From: JAFLTL01 sp964389525
Lineage (GTDB): Bacteria; Bacteroidota; Bacteroidia; Bacteroidales; Muribaculaceae
Direction: 5' to 3'
Length of the DNA: 64,000 nt
Assembly (NCBI GenBank): GCA_964389525.1
Contig: CAYMEX010000001.1
Location: 186,001-250,000, forward strand
Positions 48,059 through 57,136 of this stretch are shown piece after piece (the stretch's first letter is position 1; every line of letters begins with the position of its first letter). The notes beneath the pieces are model-generated. The model searched no databases. It worked only from the letters and a program-made list of their open reading frames with translations, and was not told the DNA's origin. The translations under genes and the position numbers were made by a program.

Positions 48059-49357
48059 ATGAAACAGGTAGACCGCACTATAGCGCCTGAGGTGACGGAG
48101 TATGGCCGTCTTGTCTTTCCGTGTCCCGGGAGCACAATTGTAGACACTCATTCCGGCGGTCGGGTGGAGGTCCTTTCGTTGGACCGTTGCCCTGAGCCGG
48201 TGTGCCGCGTTACGGTCGCATGGCCGGTAGGACTGATGGATTGCGGGAATCTGCCTGTCGCGTCGCTTGTGTCTGCCGCTTTGAGAGAAGGCACTTCGCG
48301 TCGCTCTGCATCTGAGATCTCGTCGCTTCTCGAGAGCAATGGAGCGTGGCTTGCGTCGGAGACCCTGCAGGAATATACGCTTCTGCACCTCTATGCCCTG
48401 AACCGCAGGCTGTCGCCGGTGCTCGATGTGCTCCACGACATCATATCTGATCCTGTTTTTCCGGCCGAACGCGTTGACGCTCTCAGGCAGCGTCAGGCTG
48501 ATAGTGCCTTGCAGAACCGCTGCAAGGTGTCGTATATGGCAGATGTGGCGTTGCGCCCGCTTATGACCGGGAAAAAGCATTTGCGTTCAAGGATTGCTTC
48601 GCCCGAAGAGATACTTGCGGTTGATGATATGGAGCTGAAACGATACTGGCGTGACGTGTGTGCCGCTTGCGCCCCGACCGTATGGGTCGCCGGAAATGTC
48701 TCCGACGAGGTGATGCGTGGCGTTTCGTCGTTTGCCGCTTCACTGCCTGTGGCAAGGGATGCAAGGAGTGTTGTGACCGGAAAGGAGACATACATTCCTG
48801 AGCCGCGCACTGAAATCGTTACCGAAGTCAGGGATGCTAAACAGGCTGCCGTTGTGATGGGAATGCCTGTGCCGGGTGCGGCGCACGCCGATCACATGAT
48901 GCTGCGCATGGCGGTGAGTGCTTTGGGTGGCTATTTCGGTAGTCGCCTGAACACCAACATAAGAGAGAACAAGGGACTGACCTACGGCATAGGCGCGAGT
49001 CTGCGCATGTCGTCGCAGGGCACATATCTGTATATTCAGGCGCAGGCCGATGAAGCGTTTGTCGGACAGGTGGTTGAGGAAACCGCCCGCGAGATGCGCG
49101 GACTATGGGAAAATCCAGTATCGGCCGACGAGCAGATAGCTATAAGACGCAACCAGCAGTCGAGACTGGCCGGTATGCTCGATTCGCCTTTTGCGACGCT
49201 CGACTACTGCCTGGCAATGCAGCAGACGGGTGTTGATACGGGCTTCTTTGACCGTTCGCAGGACGCGCTTGCATTTACAGCCGACGATATAGCCCGTGTC
49301 GCTGAAAATTATCTTAACCCCGACAACCTGTCGGTATCAATAGCCCGAAAATTATGA
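48059..49357 (+). CDS. M16-family (insulinase-like) protein without the HxxEH motif
   Basis: A 432-residue protein of the M16 two-domain fold. In the N-terminal domain the zinc motif HxxEH is missing: the matching place reads SAALREGTSRRSASEISSLLESNGAW. The C-terminal domain has the typical RSLGGYFGSRLNTNIRENKGLTYGIGA-like segment (here ALGGYFGSRLN and NKGLTYGIGASLRM) with the R/Y substrate-binding pair. Such members act as non-catalytic partners of active M16 subunits in known heterodimers; no active subunit is encoded here. No signal peptide is seen. Its stop overlaps the NUDIX start by four bases (ATGA). Confidence 0.87.
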   Translation: MKQVDRTIAPEVTEYGRLVFPCPGSTIVDTHSGGRVEVLSLDRCPEPVCRVTVAWPVGLMDCGNLPVASLVSAALREGTSRRSASEISSLLESNGAWLASETLQEYTLLHLYALNRRLSPVLDVLHDIISDPVFPAERVDALRQRQADSALQNRCKVSYMADVALRPLMTGKKHLRSRIASPEEILAVDDMELKRYWRDVCAACAPTVWVAGNVSDEVMRGVSSFAASLPVARDARSVVTGKETYIPEPRTEIVTEVRDAKQAAVVMGMPVPGAAHADHMMLRMAVSALGGYFGSRLNTNIRENKGLTYGIGASLRMSSQGTYLYIQAQADEAFVGQVVEETAREMRGLWENPVSADEQIAIRRNQQSRLAGMLDSPFATLDYCLAMQQTGVDTGFFDRSQDALAFTADDIARVAENYLNPDNLSVSIARKL

Positions 49358-49947
49358 AAGACTCATCACACAGCGAAGAAACTCAGAAAACATACAGCCA
49401 CGACGACCGCCGATGGACGGTGCTGTCAAGCAAGTATCTGTGGAAACGTCCGTGGCTGACAGTGCGTCTGGAGCATGTCAGGCTTGCCAACGGACTTGAG
49501 GCGCCTGAGTATTACATACTTGAATATCCCGATTGGGTGAATGTGATAGCCATTACCAAAGAGGGGGAGATGGTGATGATACGCCAGTATCGTCATGGCC
49601 TCGACCGCTGTGACTATGAGCTTTGTGCCGGAGTGATAGAGCAGGGTGAGGAGCCGGAGGCAGCCGCTCGCCGTGAGTTGCTCGAGGAAACGGGCTTCGG
49701 CGGAGGAGAATGGACGAAATTCGCTCAGCTTGCGCCAAATCCTTCGACTCAGACCAACTGGGTGCACTCATTTCTGGCCGTCGGTGTCGAGCGTGTCGAC
49801 CGACAGCATCTCGATGGAGCGGAAGATATATCGGTTCACCTTCTCAGCCGTGAACAGGTGCTCGCGCTGCTGCGCGACGGAGAGATCATCCAGGCGCTTA
49901 TGGCGGCGCCGCTTTGGAAGTATTTTGCAACATCGGGGCTGCTATGA
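49354..49947 (+). CDS. NUDIX hydrolase (ADP-ribose pyrophosphatase-like)
   Basis: A 197-residue NUDIX-fold hydrolase. The Nudix box is perfect at 93-115 (G-x5-E-x7-REL-LEE-x-G-F: GVIEQGEEPEAAARREL then LEETGF). The N-terminal part (YLWKRPWLTVRLEHVRLANGLEAPEYYILEYPDW) resembles ADP-ribose pyrophosphatases of the NudF type. The gene overlaps the M16-like gene before it and the rel gene after it, each by an ATGA, so the three are translated as a chain. The substrate is inferred from the family only. Confidence 0.9.
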   Translation: MKDSSHSEETQKTYSHDDRRWTVLSSKYLWKRPWLTVRLEHVRLANGLEAPEYYILEYPDWVNVIAITKEGEMVMIRQYRHGLDRCDYELCAGVIEQGEEPEAAARRELLEETGFGGGEWTKFAQLAPNPSTQTNWVHSFLAVGVERVDRQHLDGAEDISVHLLSREQVLALLRDGEIIQALMAAPLWKYFATSGLL

Positions 49948-52148
49948 GTCTGATCAAAGATAAAGATGACAGGGCTGTGATCGCCTCCTATGCGAGAGAT
50001 CTCGCCTATGCGACAAGGATGGTGGTTCTGCCGGGCGACATAGGGCGCCTGCGGCGTCACTCCGAGGCCGCTCTGGCAGCCGGATGGATAGACCGCGACG
50101 CTCATGGCATGCACCCTGTGGTGCGCGGGCTCGACACTGCGCTGACGCTTTGCCGCAATGTCGCTCCTGACCGCAACATGGTCATTGCGACGGTTCTGAG
50201 CCGTGTAATCGGCCCGGAAGTGACTGTCGACCAGATACGCCAGGAGTGGGGCGACGATATCGCCGGACTGGTGGAAGGGCTGACGCGTGTGGCGTCGCTC
50301 TACGGCAAGGAAAACATCGTATTCACCGACAATTTCCGCAATCTGTTGCTTACGTTCGCCCGCGATCTGCGGGTGATTGTCATTATGATAGTCGACCGTC
50401 TCGCGCTGATGACGTCGATCAATCATCATCCCGATCAGGAGTTTGTGAAGGGGGTGGCGCGCGAGGCTGCGATGCTCTATGCTCCGCTCGCGCATCGTCT
50501 CGGTCTTTACGGCATAAAGTCGAAGCTCGAGGATATGGCGCTGAAATACACGCTGCGCGATACCTACACCATGATCGCCCGCAAGCTCAACGCCACCAAG
50601 GTAGCACGCGACGCATATATCGCCGATTTTATCGCTCCTGTCAAGAAACGTCTTGAACAGGAGGGACTTAAATTTGACATAAAGGGTCGCACGAAAAGTA
50701 TTGCTTCCATCTACAACAAGATGAAGAAGCAGGGCACCGATCTCGACAGGATCTATGATCTTTTTGCCATACGCGTCATTATCGACACACCGCCCGAGCG
50801 AGAGAAAACCGACTGCTGGACAGCTTATTCGATTGTCACTGACATGTATCAGCCCAATCCGTCGAGGATGAAGGACTGGATAAGCGTGCCGAAGAGCAAC
50901 GGATATGAGTCGCTGCACATAACGGTGATGGGACCCGGAGGCCGATGGGTCGAGGTGCAGATACGCACACGACGCATGGATCTCGTGGCCGAACGCGGTC
51001 TGGCCGCGCACTGGAAGTACAAAGGTCTCAAAGCCGAGAACAATCTCGACGCATGGATGAGTAATGTGCGTGATATACTTGAGACGGCAAAAAGTGGCGA
51101 GCACTCCGATCTGATGCGTGAGTTGCGCATGGATGTCTATGACAACGAGGTGTTTGTGTTTACTCCCAAGGGCGACCTGTACAGACTGCCGCTTGGCGCG
51201 TCGCTGCTTGATTTCGCTTTCGCCATACACTCGAGGCTCGGGTGCATATGCACCGGTGGAAAAGTCAATGGCAAAAACGAGCGTCTGGGCTACCGTCTGC
51301 GTAGCGGCGACACGGTAGAGGTGCTGACTTCTGCCCAGCAGACGCCCAAACAGGACTGGCTGTCGATTGTCGTGACATCAAAGGCACGCAACAAGATCAG
51401 GCAGACGCTCAACGAGCGTGCGGGGCGTGATGCCGAACTCGGCAAGGAACTCCTGTCGCGACGGTTTAAAAACCGTAAGATCGACGTTGAGGAGGCAGTG
51501 CTGATGAAGGTGATAAAGAAGCTCGGATTCAAGACTGTCACCGATTTCTACAGCGAGATCCAGGCCGAACGGCTCGATCCGTCGACAGTGATCGAACGTT
51601 ATCTTGAACTTGCCGCTCCGCAGGAGGCTGCCGAGAAGATTTCGGCCGGGGAGTTTACGTTGCAAAGTCAGGATGCCGATTCCGACCGCGGCCAGGGCAA
51701 CGACGTGCTTGTCATCGGCGACAATGTGCGCGGCATCAGCTATCGTCTCTCAAAATGCTGTAACCCGATTTATGGCGACGAGGTGTTCGGTTTTGTGGCA
51801 AGCGACGGTGCCGTGAAAATACATCGTGCCGACTGCCCGAATGCACTGCATCTGCGCCAGCGTTATCCCTATCGTGTCATAGCGGTGAAATGGTCGGGCA
51901 AACTTGGTGCACTTCTCGGTGTGTCGCTGCGCATCGTCGGCAGAGACGATATCGGCATTGTCACAAATATCACCTCGATCATCAACAAAGAGAAAAACGT
52001 GACGTTGCGGAGCATTGCCATCGACTCAAATGACGGACTGTTTCAGGGGCAGCTTACTGTGGGTGTGCCCGACAATGCGACATTGCAGTCGCTGATAAAG
52101 AAAATCAAAACTGTAAAAGGTGTAAAAGATGTTGAAAGAAGCAAATAG
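49944..52148 (+). CDS. RelA/SpoT-family (p)ppGpp synthetase with degenerate hydrolase domain
   Basis: A 734-residue long RSH protein. The N-terminal HD domain keeps its fold and one histidine (MHPVV, His57) and the aspartate of DRLALM (151), but the central HD pair is lost: the LLHDVVED region reads VLSRVIGPEV (84-93). The synthetase domain looks intact: RIYDLFAIRVI, the G-loop YQPNPSRMKDWISVPKSNGYESLH and the catalytic EVQIRT (Glu337). TGS follows at about 402-462 (VFVFTPKGD), then a CC-type zinc-finger region (SKCCNPIYGDEV, HRADCP) and a C-terminal ACT domain. Probably synthesises (p)ppGpp but does not hydrolyse it. I use the ATG at 49944, in the NUDIX stop. Confidence 0.93.
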   Translation: MSLIKDKDDRAVIASYARDLAYATRMVVLPGDIGRLRRHSEAALAAGWIDRDAHGMHPVVRGLDTALTLCRNVAPDRNMVIATVLSRVIGPEVTVDQIRQEWGDDIAGLVEGLTRVASLYGKENIVFTDNFRNLLLTFARDLRVIVIMIVDRLALMTSINHHPDQEFVKGVAREAAMLYAPLAHRLGLYGIKSKLEDMALKYTLRDTYTMIARKLNATKVARDAYIADFIAPVKKRLEQEGLKFDIKGRTKSIASIYNKMKKQGTDLDRIYDLFAIRVIIDTPPEREKTDCWTAYSIVTDMYQPNPSRMKDWISVPKSNGYESLHITVMGPGGRWVEVQIRTRRMDLVAERGLAAHWKYKGLKAENNLDAWMSNVRDILETAKSGEHSDLMRELRMDVYDNEVFVFTPKGDLYRLPLGASLLDFAFAIHSRLGCICTGGKVNGKNERLGYRLRSGDTVEVLTSAQQTPKQDWLSIVVTSKARNKIRQTLNERAGRDAELGKELLSRRFKNRKIDVEEAVLMKVIKKLGFKTVTDFYSEIQAERLDPSTVIERYLELAAPQEAAEKISAGEFTLQSQDADSDRGQGNDVLVIGDNVRGISYRLSKCCNPIYGDEVFGFVASDGAVKIHRADCPNALHLRQRYPYRVIAVKWSGKLGALLGVSLRIVGRDDIGIVTNITSIINKEKNVTLRSIAIDSNDGLFQGQLTVGVPDNATLQSLIKKIKTVKGVKDVERSK

Positions 52149-52980
52149 GATTATGATGCCCGGACTGGCCATGGGTCTGGTGCTGCTTATGTCGGCATGT
52201 GGCCAGTCGCCCGAAGAAAAAGCCGCACGCAGTCTCTACGAACAGGCCGAGGCGCACGCCAAGTCCCGCTCGTATGTCACAGCCGTGCAGCTGCTGGATT
52301 CTATCGAGCGCAACTACAAGGAGCAGGTAGATGTAAGGCGTGATGCCATGCACCTGCGCCCTGCCATTATCGAGGAAGCCACTCTTATAGAGATCTCGAC
52401 CAATGATTCGTTGCAGGCCGAGATGCGCAAGGCGTATGAGGAGATACTCCCGTCGATGAAGAAGATCAGCTCGGAGGAACTTGTCGAACCGTACTGGATC
52501 GCAGCCGAGGGCAATAATTCCAATTTCCTGAATACTACCGGTGTGCAGGCCAGAGTGAGCGCCGACGGCGAGTTTTACATGATCTCTGAGGTCATAGGTG
52601 CCGGAAACCTGCATCACAGTTCCATCACGTTGAAAACCAAATCGGGAGAGTCGGTGACAAGTGGTACAGTGCCCTATGACGGTGAGCTGAATTACCGCCT
52701 GTCAGGCTCTGAGACTGTGACTTATGATGCGGCTCGCTGTGACTCGGTCGGCTTGTTTGCCGAACAGCATCCTGCCACACCGATGACCCTGATTTTCAAC
52801 GGTGAGAATGGAAAGACAAAAAGCGTGAACCTCACGGCCAAGCAGGTTGACGGTATCGGTGCGGCTCACCGCATGGGCAATGCACTGACTCAGGGTCATC
52901 GTCTTGCCCTGCAGCGCAATATGCTTGAAAAGCGTCTTGCGATCGCACGTGACCAGAAGGCCCGTACATTCCGCGAATAA
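52129..52980 (+). CDS. Unrecognised lipoprotein with helical N-terminal repeat
   Basis: A 283-residue protein that starts 20 bases inside the end of rel. Lipobox LLMSAC (Cys24) follows a hydrophobic helix. The first part (SPEEKAARSLYEQAEAHAKSRSYVTAVQLLDSIERNY) is TPR-like; the rest has beta-strand character (ARVSADGEFYMISEVIGAG, SSITLKTKSGESVTSG) and ends in a charged helix. An alternative start is the ATG at 52153, after the rel stop; both give a plausible signal peptide. I do not recognise a named family. Its position suggests co-transcription with rel. Confidence 0.75.
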   Translation: MLKEANRIMMPGLAMGLVLLMSACGQSPEEKAARSLYEQAEAHAKSRSYVTAVQLLDSIERNYKEQVDVRRDAMHLRPAIIEEATLIEISTNDSLQAEMRKAYEEILPSMKKISSEELVEPYWIAAEGNNSNFLNTTGVQARVSADGEFYMISEVIGAGNLHHSSITLKTKSGESVTSGTVPYDGELNYRLSGSETVTYDAARCDSVGLFAEQHPATPMTLIFNGENGKTKSVNLTAKQVDGIGAAHRMGNALTQGHRLALQRNMLEKRLAIARDQKARTFRE

Positions 52981-53002
52981 GTCGTGTCTGTCCGCCGTAA
53001 GA

Positions 53003-53785
53003 TCACGGCTCTATAATTTTCAGCTTTTCAAGGGCTTTGGCAATGCCGTCGTTGTCCACTCTGTCGGTGACAATGTCGGCATTGGCTTTTACTGTGTCGT
53101 TTGCGTTGCCCATCGCCACTCCGATGGCGGCCCGACGCAGCATGGGTATGTCGTTGCCTCCGTCTCCAAATGCCACAGTGTCGGCCCGGTCAATGCCAAA
53201 GTGCCGGGCCATTGTGTCTATGCCGAATGCCTTGTTGGCGCCTTTAGCGGTAATGTCGGCGAAGGTAGGGAACCATCGGTTGAACTCAAGTACTGGAAAA
53301 CGTTGTATCAGTTCCGGCTCCTCTTTTTCTGAGAAGAAAACCGTCATCTGATATATGTCGTGTGCAAGCATCGACTTGAAATCGGTCTCGGGGATAGGGG
53401 AGAGGCCGAAGTACTCCTGAAAACCGGTGTGAAAAGCCCGGTCGGCATTGGCGACTCTCATGCCGTCGAGTGTGACGAACAGGCATGTATAGCGGCGTGC
53501 CGTGCATATCTCGATCAGCTCCTTGACAGAGCTGTCGGGCATCTTGGTAAGGCTTATGAATTTGCCGTCGGCAAGGCATATCGCTCCATTGAGTGTGACA
53601 TATCCGTCAATCATGCTGTCGGGGAGTCCGGGCAGCTGCACGATTGTGTGCGAGCGGCCGGTAGCGATGAAAATTCTGTTACCGGCTTTTTTCGCTTTCC
53701 CGAGAGCTGTGATTGTCGACTGCGGCACACGGTGTGTTGCTGTGTCGATAAGTGTGCCGTCGATGTCAAAAAACAGTGCTTTCAT
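53003..53785 (-). CDS. HAD-IIB (Cof-type) phosphatase
   Basis: A 260-residue sugar-phosphatase-like HAD protein. Motif I is FFDIDGTLID (5-14), motif II lies in FIATGRSH (about 38-45), and motif IV is VAFGDGGNDIPMLRRA (about 213-228), with a C2-type cap between. Substrates of this class are small phosphorylated metabolites (sugar phosphates, flavin or PLP phosphates); no specific assignment is possible. It is convergent with the lipoprotein gene before it. Confidence 0.92.
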   Translation of the reverse strand: MKALFFDIDGTLIDTATHRVPQSTITALGKAKKAGNRIFIATGRSHTIVQLPGLPDSMIDGYVTLNGAICLADGKFISLTKMPDSSVKELIEICTARRYTCLFVTLDGMRVANADRAFHTGFQEYFGLSPIPETDFKSMLAHDIYQMTVFFSEKEEPELIQRFPVLEFNRWFPTFADITAKGANKAFGIDTMARHFGIDRADTVAFGDGGNDIPMLRRAAIGVAMGNANDTVKANADIVTDRVDNDGIAKALEKLKIIEP

Positions 53786-53813
53786 ATTGAGTTGAGGTCT
53801 TATGATAAAGTTG

Positions 53814-53845
53814 CAGCGGCCGGGTGTATTGATGCCCGGCCGCTG
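53814..53845 (-). terminator. GC-rich terminator hairpin after the PLP-enzyme gene
   Basis: CAGCGGCCGGG / CCCGGCCGCTG, 11 perfect base pairs with a 10-base loop, 36 bases after the PLP-enzyme stop. A short AT-rich stretch (TTTATCATAAG) follows on the minus strand. Confidence 0.65.
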
Positions 53846-53880
53846 ACTATGACGAATAGATATGTTTCGGATGTATTCAA

Positions 53881-55056
53881 TCAGTTGCCGAGTGCCTGAT
53901 TGATATCGTCGACAATATCATCCATATCTTCAAGACCGACAGATATGCGTATTGTAGTGTCTTTTACATCCATGGAGCGGCGTTTTTCAGGCTCAAACGG
54001 GCCGAAGATCGTGCTCCAGGGGTGTATGGCAAGTGTCTTGTTGTCGAATAGGTTGGTAGCGCGCTTCACTACCTGAAGCCGGTTAAGGAACTCGTAGCAG
54101 GCCTGCTCCGACGACAGCTCGATCGTCATCATCGCGCCTCCTGTCGGGCCGAACTGGCGTGCAGCGATCTCGTGGTAGGGATGCTCGGGAAGTCCGATGT
54201 AGTTGACTGCGACAATACCTTTCAGCCCTTTGAGACGCTGGGCGAGTTCGAGTGCGTTGGCACTCTGCAGGCGGTAGCGTGCGTCGAGATTCTCAAGTCC
54301 GAGAGTCTGCATGTAGGCGGTATGCGGGTTCATGTAGGCTCCGAGGTTCATCAGGGTGTCGAAGCGCATGCGCTGACGGAATCCCTCAATTGTGCCGTAG
54401 TCGATGATCAGGCCGCCGATAGAGGTCGCACCTCCCGAGATGTATTTCGTGCTGGAGATGATCTCTATATCGACGCCGATTTTTTTTGCCTCAAACTCGG
54501 TGAACGGTATCGCCGTGGTGTCGGCCACGACAGCGGTTCCGCGTGCGTGAGCAATGGCAGCGATTGCGGGCAGGTCGGCTACTTCGAGCTGAGGGTTTGT
54601 GACGATCTCAAGGAAAACACACGATGTGTTGTCGTCGATCGCCGCTTCCACAGCTTTCAGGTCGGTAAGGTCGATGCACCTCGCCTCGATGCCGAAACGC
54701 CGGAGCGTATTGGTGATGAAGGCGAAAGTGTTGCCGAAGAGGTGACGCGAAGTGACGATGTTCTGTCCGGCCGAGGTGAGTGTGATGAGTGCGTTGGATA
54801 TTGCTGCCATGCCGGAGTTGACGGCAACGACATCCAGTGCGCCGGTGAGAGCCTTGATGCGGTCCTCGAAATGTATGACAGTAGGGTTTGTCACACGGGA
54901 GTAGTCGGGATCATCGCTGCGTCCGCAGAACGAGTCCGACATTTTGTCGGTGTCGGGAAACTCATAGGCGCAGGTGTGATACACCGGCATGGCAATTGCC
55001 CCATAAGCGTCGTCGCGACGGAAACCGGTGTGGATGGCCTTGGTCTGTTTTTTCAT
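53881..55056 (-). CDS. Cys/Met metabolism PLP-dependent enzyme (trans-sulfuration family)
   Basis: A 391-residue PLP enzyme of the cystathionine-gamma-synthase/methionine-gamma-lyase/O-acetylhomoserine sulfhydrylase family. N-terminal TKAIHTGF, the substrate-binding YSRVTNPT (52-59), AVNSGMAAIS (78-87), the aspartate of VVADTTAIPF (179), and the PLP lysine Lys204 in SSTKYISGGA. The C-terminal half is complete. I cannot tell synthase from lyase from sequence alone. With the ATG at 55056 it starts four bases after the OPT transporter stop, so it is likely co-expressed with it. Confidence 0.9.
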   Translation of the reverse strand: MKKQTKAIHTGFRRDDAYGAIAMPVYHTCAYEFPDTDKMSDSFCGRSDDPDYSRVTNPTVIHFEDRIKALTGALDVVAVNSGMAAISNALITLTSAGQNIVTSRHLFGNTFAFITNTLRRFGIEARCIDLTDLKAVEAAIDDNTSCVFLEIVTNPQLEVADLPAIAAIAHARGTAVVADTTAIPFTEFEAKKIGVDIEIISSTKYISGGATSIGGLIIDYGTIEGFRQRMRFDTLMNLGAYMNPHTAYMQTLGLENLDARYRLQSANALELAQRLKGLKGIVAVNYIGLPEHPYHEIAARQFGPTGGAMMTIELSSEQACYEFLNRLQVVKRATNLFDNKTLAIHPWSTIFGPFEPEKRRSMDVKDTTIRISVGLEDMDDIVDDINQALGN

Positions 55057-55060
55057 TTGG

Positions 55061-57088
55061 TTATTTTGTTTTTGCGCGCATCGTGTCCCAGATGAGGTAG
55101 ACGATGAGCAGACAGTATATGACAATGCCGAGCGACTGGAGTGTGGTGTCGTTCATGCCGTTGCTGTACTCGAAACCGAAGAATCGGGTGAGAGCGGCGA
55201 ATACGCCGAACAGTGCGCCACCGGCGATAAGTCCTGATGAAATGAGTGTGCCGCGGTCGCGACGTGCGTCGTTGACGTTCTTGTCTTTGGAGCGTGTCGA
55301 AACAAACCATGCGATGGCTCCGCCGACGAGAAGCGGTGTATTGAGCGAGAGGGGGATGAACATGCCGAGGCAGAATGCAAGTGCCGGTACGCCGAGCCAG
55401 TTGAGCAGCAGCGCGAGCACGATGCCGGTCATGTAAAGGATCCAGGGTGTGTCACCGCCCATCATAAGCGGCTCGATGACTTTTGCCATGGCGTTGGCCT
55501 GTGGAGCTACAAGCGCGTTGGGGCCTGAGAAGCCGTACACCTCGTTGAGCACCAGTATCACGCCTCCGACGGTAGCGGCAGAGACGAGCGTGCCGAGAAA
55601 TTTCCAGCTCTCCTGCTTGCGCGGTGTGGATCCGAGCCAGTAGCCGATCTTCAGGTCTGTCACAAATCCTCCTGCCATTGAGAGTGCCGTGCAAACGACG
55701 CCGCCTATGACCATTGAGGCCACGATGCCTGTTGTGCCGTTAAGACCTATCATAACGAAGATCGCCGAGGCTATGATCAGGGTCATCAGTGTCATGCCTG
55801 AAACCGGATTTGTGCCCACGATGGCGATGGCGTTGGCTGCGACTGTTGTGAAGAGGAATGCGATAACCGTCACGACGAGCCATGCGACAGCTGCCTGCCA
55901 GAAGGTGGAGATAACACCGGCCCAGAAAAAGACGAATACTGCGATCAGAGCTATGCCGAGGCAGAAGGTGATTGTCTTCATCGACAGATCGGTCTGCCAG
56001 CGCACAGTCTTCTGACCATTTGCACCGGCTCCTCCCTTGAACTCACGTCCGGCGAGGCCGACAGCCTGACGGATTATCGGCCACGACTTGATTATGCCGA
56101 TCACACCGGCCATTGCGATGCCTCCGATGCCTATCATGCGGGCATAGTTGGAGAAGATGTCCTGCGAGTCCATCGCGGCGATCTCGGCTGAGCCGTAAGT
56201 GCCCATGAGCGGAATAATCACCCACCACACGAAGAATGAGCCTGCGCAGATGATGAATGAGTAGCGAAGTCCGATGATGTAGCCGAGTCCGAGCAGCGCG
56301 GCACCGGTATTGACCGAAAGCACAAGGCGTGTTTTCTCTGCGATGGCCTCGCCCCACGATGTGAGCTGTGTGTTGAGCGTGCCGGCCCAGAATCCGAATG
56401 TCTCGACCACGTAGTCATAGATACCTCCGATGAGCGATGCGATGACGAGTGTCTTGGCCTGTGAGCCGTCGGAAGCATTCTGTCCGCTTGCCAGCACCTG
56501 TGTCGTGGCTGTAGCCTCAGGGAAGGGGTATTTGCCGTGCATGTCCTTCACGAAATATTTGCGGAAGGGTATGAAGAACAGAATGCCGAGAATGCCTCCG
56601 AGAAGCGACGCAAGGAATATCTGGAAGAAGTTTACCGTGATGTCGGGGTATTTTGCCTGCAGGATGTAGAGCGCGGGGAGTGTGAAGATGGCACCTGCGA
56701 CGATCACGCCCGAGCATGCGCCGATCGACTGTATGATCACATTCTGTCCGAGAGGATTCTTGATTTTGAGTGCGCCGCTCACGCCGACCGCGATAATGGC
56801 GATTGGGATGGCTGCCTCAAAAACCTGACCTACTCTAAGTCCGAGATATGCGGCTGCGGCACTGAAGATCACTGCCAGAAGTAGGCCGAGGGTGACGGAG
56901 TAGGCTGTAACTTCGCGATACTGTCGTGCCGGGTGCATGAGAGGACGGTAGCTCTCGTCGGCAGCAAGTTCGCGGAACGCGTTTTCAGGAAGCTCCGCCG
57001 GATCGGCTTCGCTTAGGATTTCGCCTGACATGGCATCGGGAGTCTTCAGCTCATCGATACCGGCGGGGTCTTGTTGGTTTTTGTGCAT
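55061..57088 (-). CDS. OPT-family oligopeptide transporter
   Basis: A 675-residue inner-membrane transporter with about 15 hydrophobic helices. The N-terminus is soluble (about 1-60) and ends at PARQYREVTAYSVTLGLLLAVIFSAAAAYLGLRVGQVFEAAIP, the conserved OPT start with the YLGLRVGQ motif. Later segments such as NVIIQSIGACSGVIVAGAIFTLPALYIL and VNLFQIFLASLLGGILGILFFIPFRKYFVKDMHGKYPFPEATATTQVL-like pieces (here FFQIFLASLLGG, FPEATATTQVLASG) match bacterial OPT proteins. The transported compound (peptides, glutathione-like or metal-chelate) is not resolved. Confidence 0.93.
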   Translation of the reverse strand: MHKNQQDPAGIDELKTPDAMSGEILSEADPAELPENAFRELAADESYRPLMHPARQYREVTAYSVTLGLLLAVIFSAAAAYLGLRVGQVFEAAIPIAIIAVGVSGALKIKNPLGQNVIIQSIGACSGVIVAGAIFTLPALYILQAKYPDITVNFFQIFLASLLGGILGILFFIPFRKYFVKDMHGKYPFPEATATTQVLASGQNASDGSQAKTLVIASLIGGIYDYVVETFGFWAGTLNTQLTSWGEAIAEKTRLVLSVNTGAALLGLGYIIGLRYSFIICAGSFFVWWVIIPLMGTYGSAEIAAMDSQDIFSNYARMIGIGGIAMAGVIGIIKSWPIIRQAVGLAGREFKGGAGANGQKTVRWQTDLSMKTITFCLGIALIAVFVFFWAGVISTFWQAAVAWLVVTVIAFLFTTVAANAIAIVGTNPVSGMTLMTLIIASAIFVMIGLNGTTGIVASMVIGGVVCTALSMAGGFVTDLKIGYWLGSTPRKQESWKFLGTLVSAATVGGVILVLNEVYGFSGPNALVAPQANAMAKVIEPLMMGGDTPWILYMTGIVLALLLNWLGVPALAFCLGMFIPLSLNTPLLVGGAIAWFVSTRSKDKNVNDARRDRGTLISSGLIAGGALFGVFAALTRFFGFEYSNGMNDTTLQSLGIVIYCLLIVYLIWDTMRAKTK

Positions 57089-57136
57089 GGGGGAAACTGA
57101 TGAATGTGATATTGCTTAAAGATAATAAAAAAAATT

